Assembly: GCA_013202315.1 (NCBI GenBank) | Contig: JABMRZ010000369.1 | Location: 1 to 13,638, forward strand | DNA length: 13,638 bases | DNA from: Candidatus Tariuqbacter arcticus | GTDB lineage: Bacteria > Electryoneota > Tariuqbacteria > Tariuqbacterales > Tariuqbacteraceae | Reading direction: 5' to 3' | In this document: positions 13,605-13,638 of the stretch, in pieces | How the letters are laid out: each line of letters begins with the position of its first letter | Position numbering within the stretch: the stretch's first letter is position 1 | Made by a program: the position numbers and the translations under genes | The notes under the pieces: model-generated | What the model was told of the DNA's origin: nothing | Seen by the model: the letters and a program-made list of their open reading frames with translations, nothing else | Database searches by the model: none

Positions 13605-13638
13605 AATTATCGTAACATTATAGCTTTATCCCATAGAA

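Overview
The window suggests a Gram-negative bacterium, probably an uncultured lineage of the Fibrobacteres-Chlorobi-Bacteroidetes (FCB) group. Three things point there: a KdsD/KpsF-type arabinose-5-phosphate isomerase (needed for KDO, hence LPS or capsule), two large secreted beta-rich proteins of which one ends in a YPNPY...GKFLIIK tail like type IX secretion sorting or FlgD-like domains, and several genes without a visible Shine-Dalgarno sequence. The phylum is inference. All eight confident genes are on the + strand, and intergenic DNA is clearly AT-richer than the genes.

Layout. Bases 1-285 hold two short palindromes, a 36-codon remnant that resembles the end of a glycosyl- or glycerophosphotransferase, and a near-consensus sigma70-type promoter. 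Bases 286-3876 are a tight three-gene unit: a FemAB/GNAT-like N-acyltransferase, a membrane-anchored protein resembling polysaccharide deacetylases but with altered key positions, and a GT-C membrane glycosyltransferase. This looks like a small glycan or lipid-linked sugar cassette. Bases 3877-4639 are a 763-base gap with an 8-base tandem repeat, a palindromic dispersed repeat (copy A), a promoter candidate and a weak 50-codon ORF. Bases 4640-7978 encode a secreted 1112-residue protein (lamin-tail domain, Ig-like domains, three ~200-residue OB-fold-type units), closed by a strong terminator at 8001-8034. Bases 8131-10179 encode a secreted 682-residue protein with the sorting-type C-terminus.

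The rest is more mixed: repeat copy B, a standalone corrinoid (B12-binding) protein (10351-11004), a 176-residue membrane-anchored protein of unknown function (11104-11634), repeat copy C, a solitary beta-class DNA methyltransferase (11843-12577), and kdsD (12612-13604).

The first cassette and kdsD share an envelope-glycan theme, and the two large proteins are probably surface or secreted products. The corrinoid protein and the methyltransferase lack their usual partners here. The most notable non-coding signal is the repeat family: copies A, B and C lie in the same orientation with the same end facing the next gene downstream, and A and C align without gaps over about 90 bases. No clearly new multi-gene system could be established from this sequence alone.
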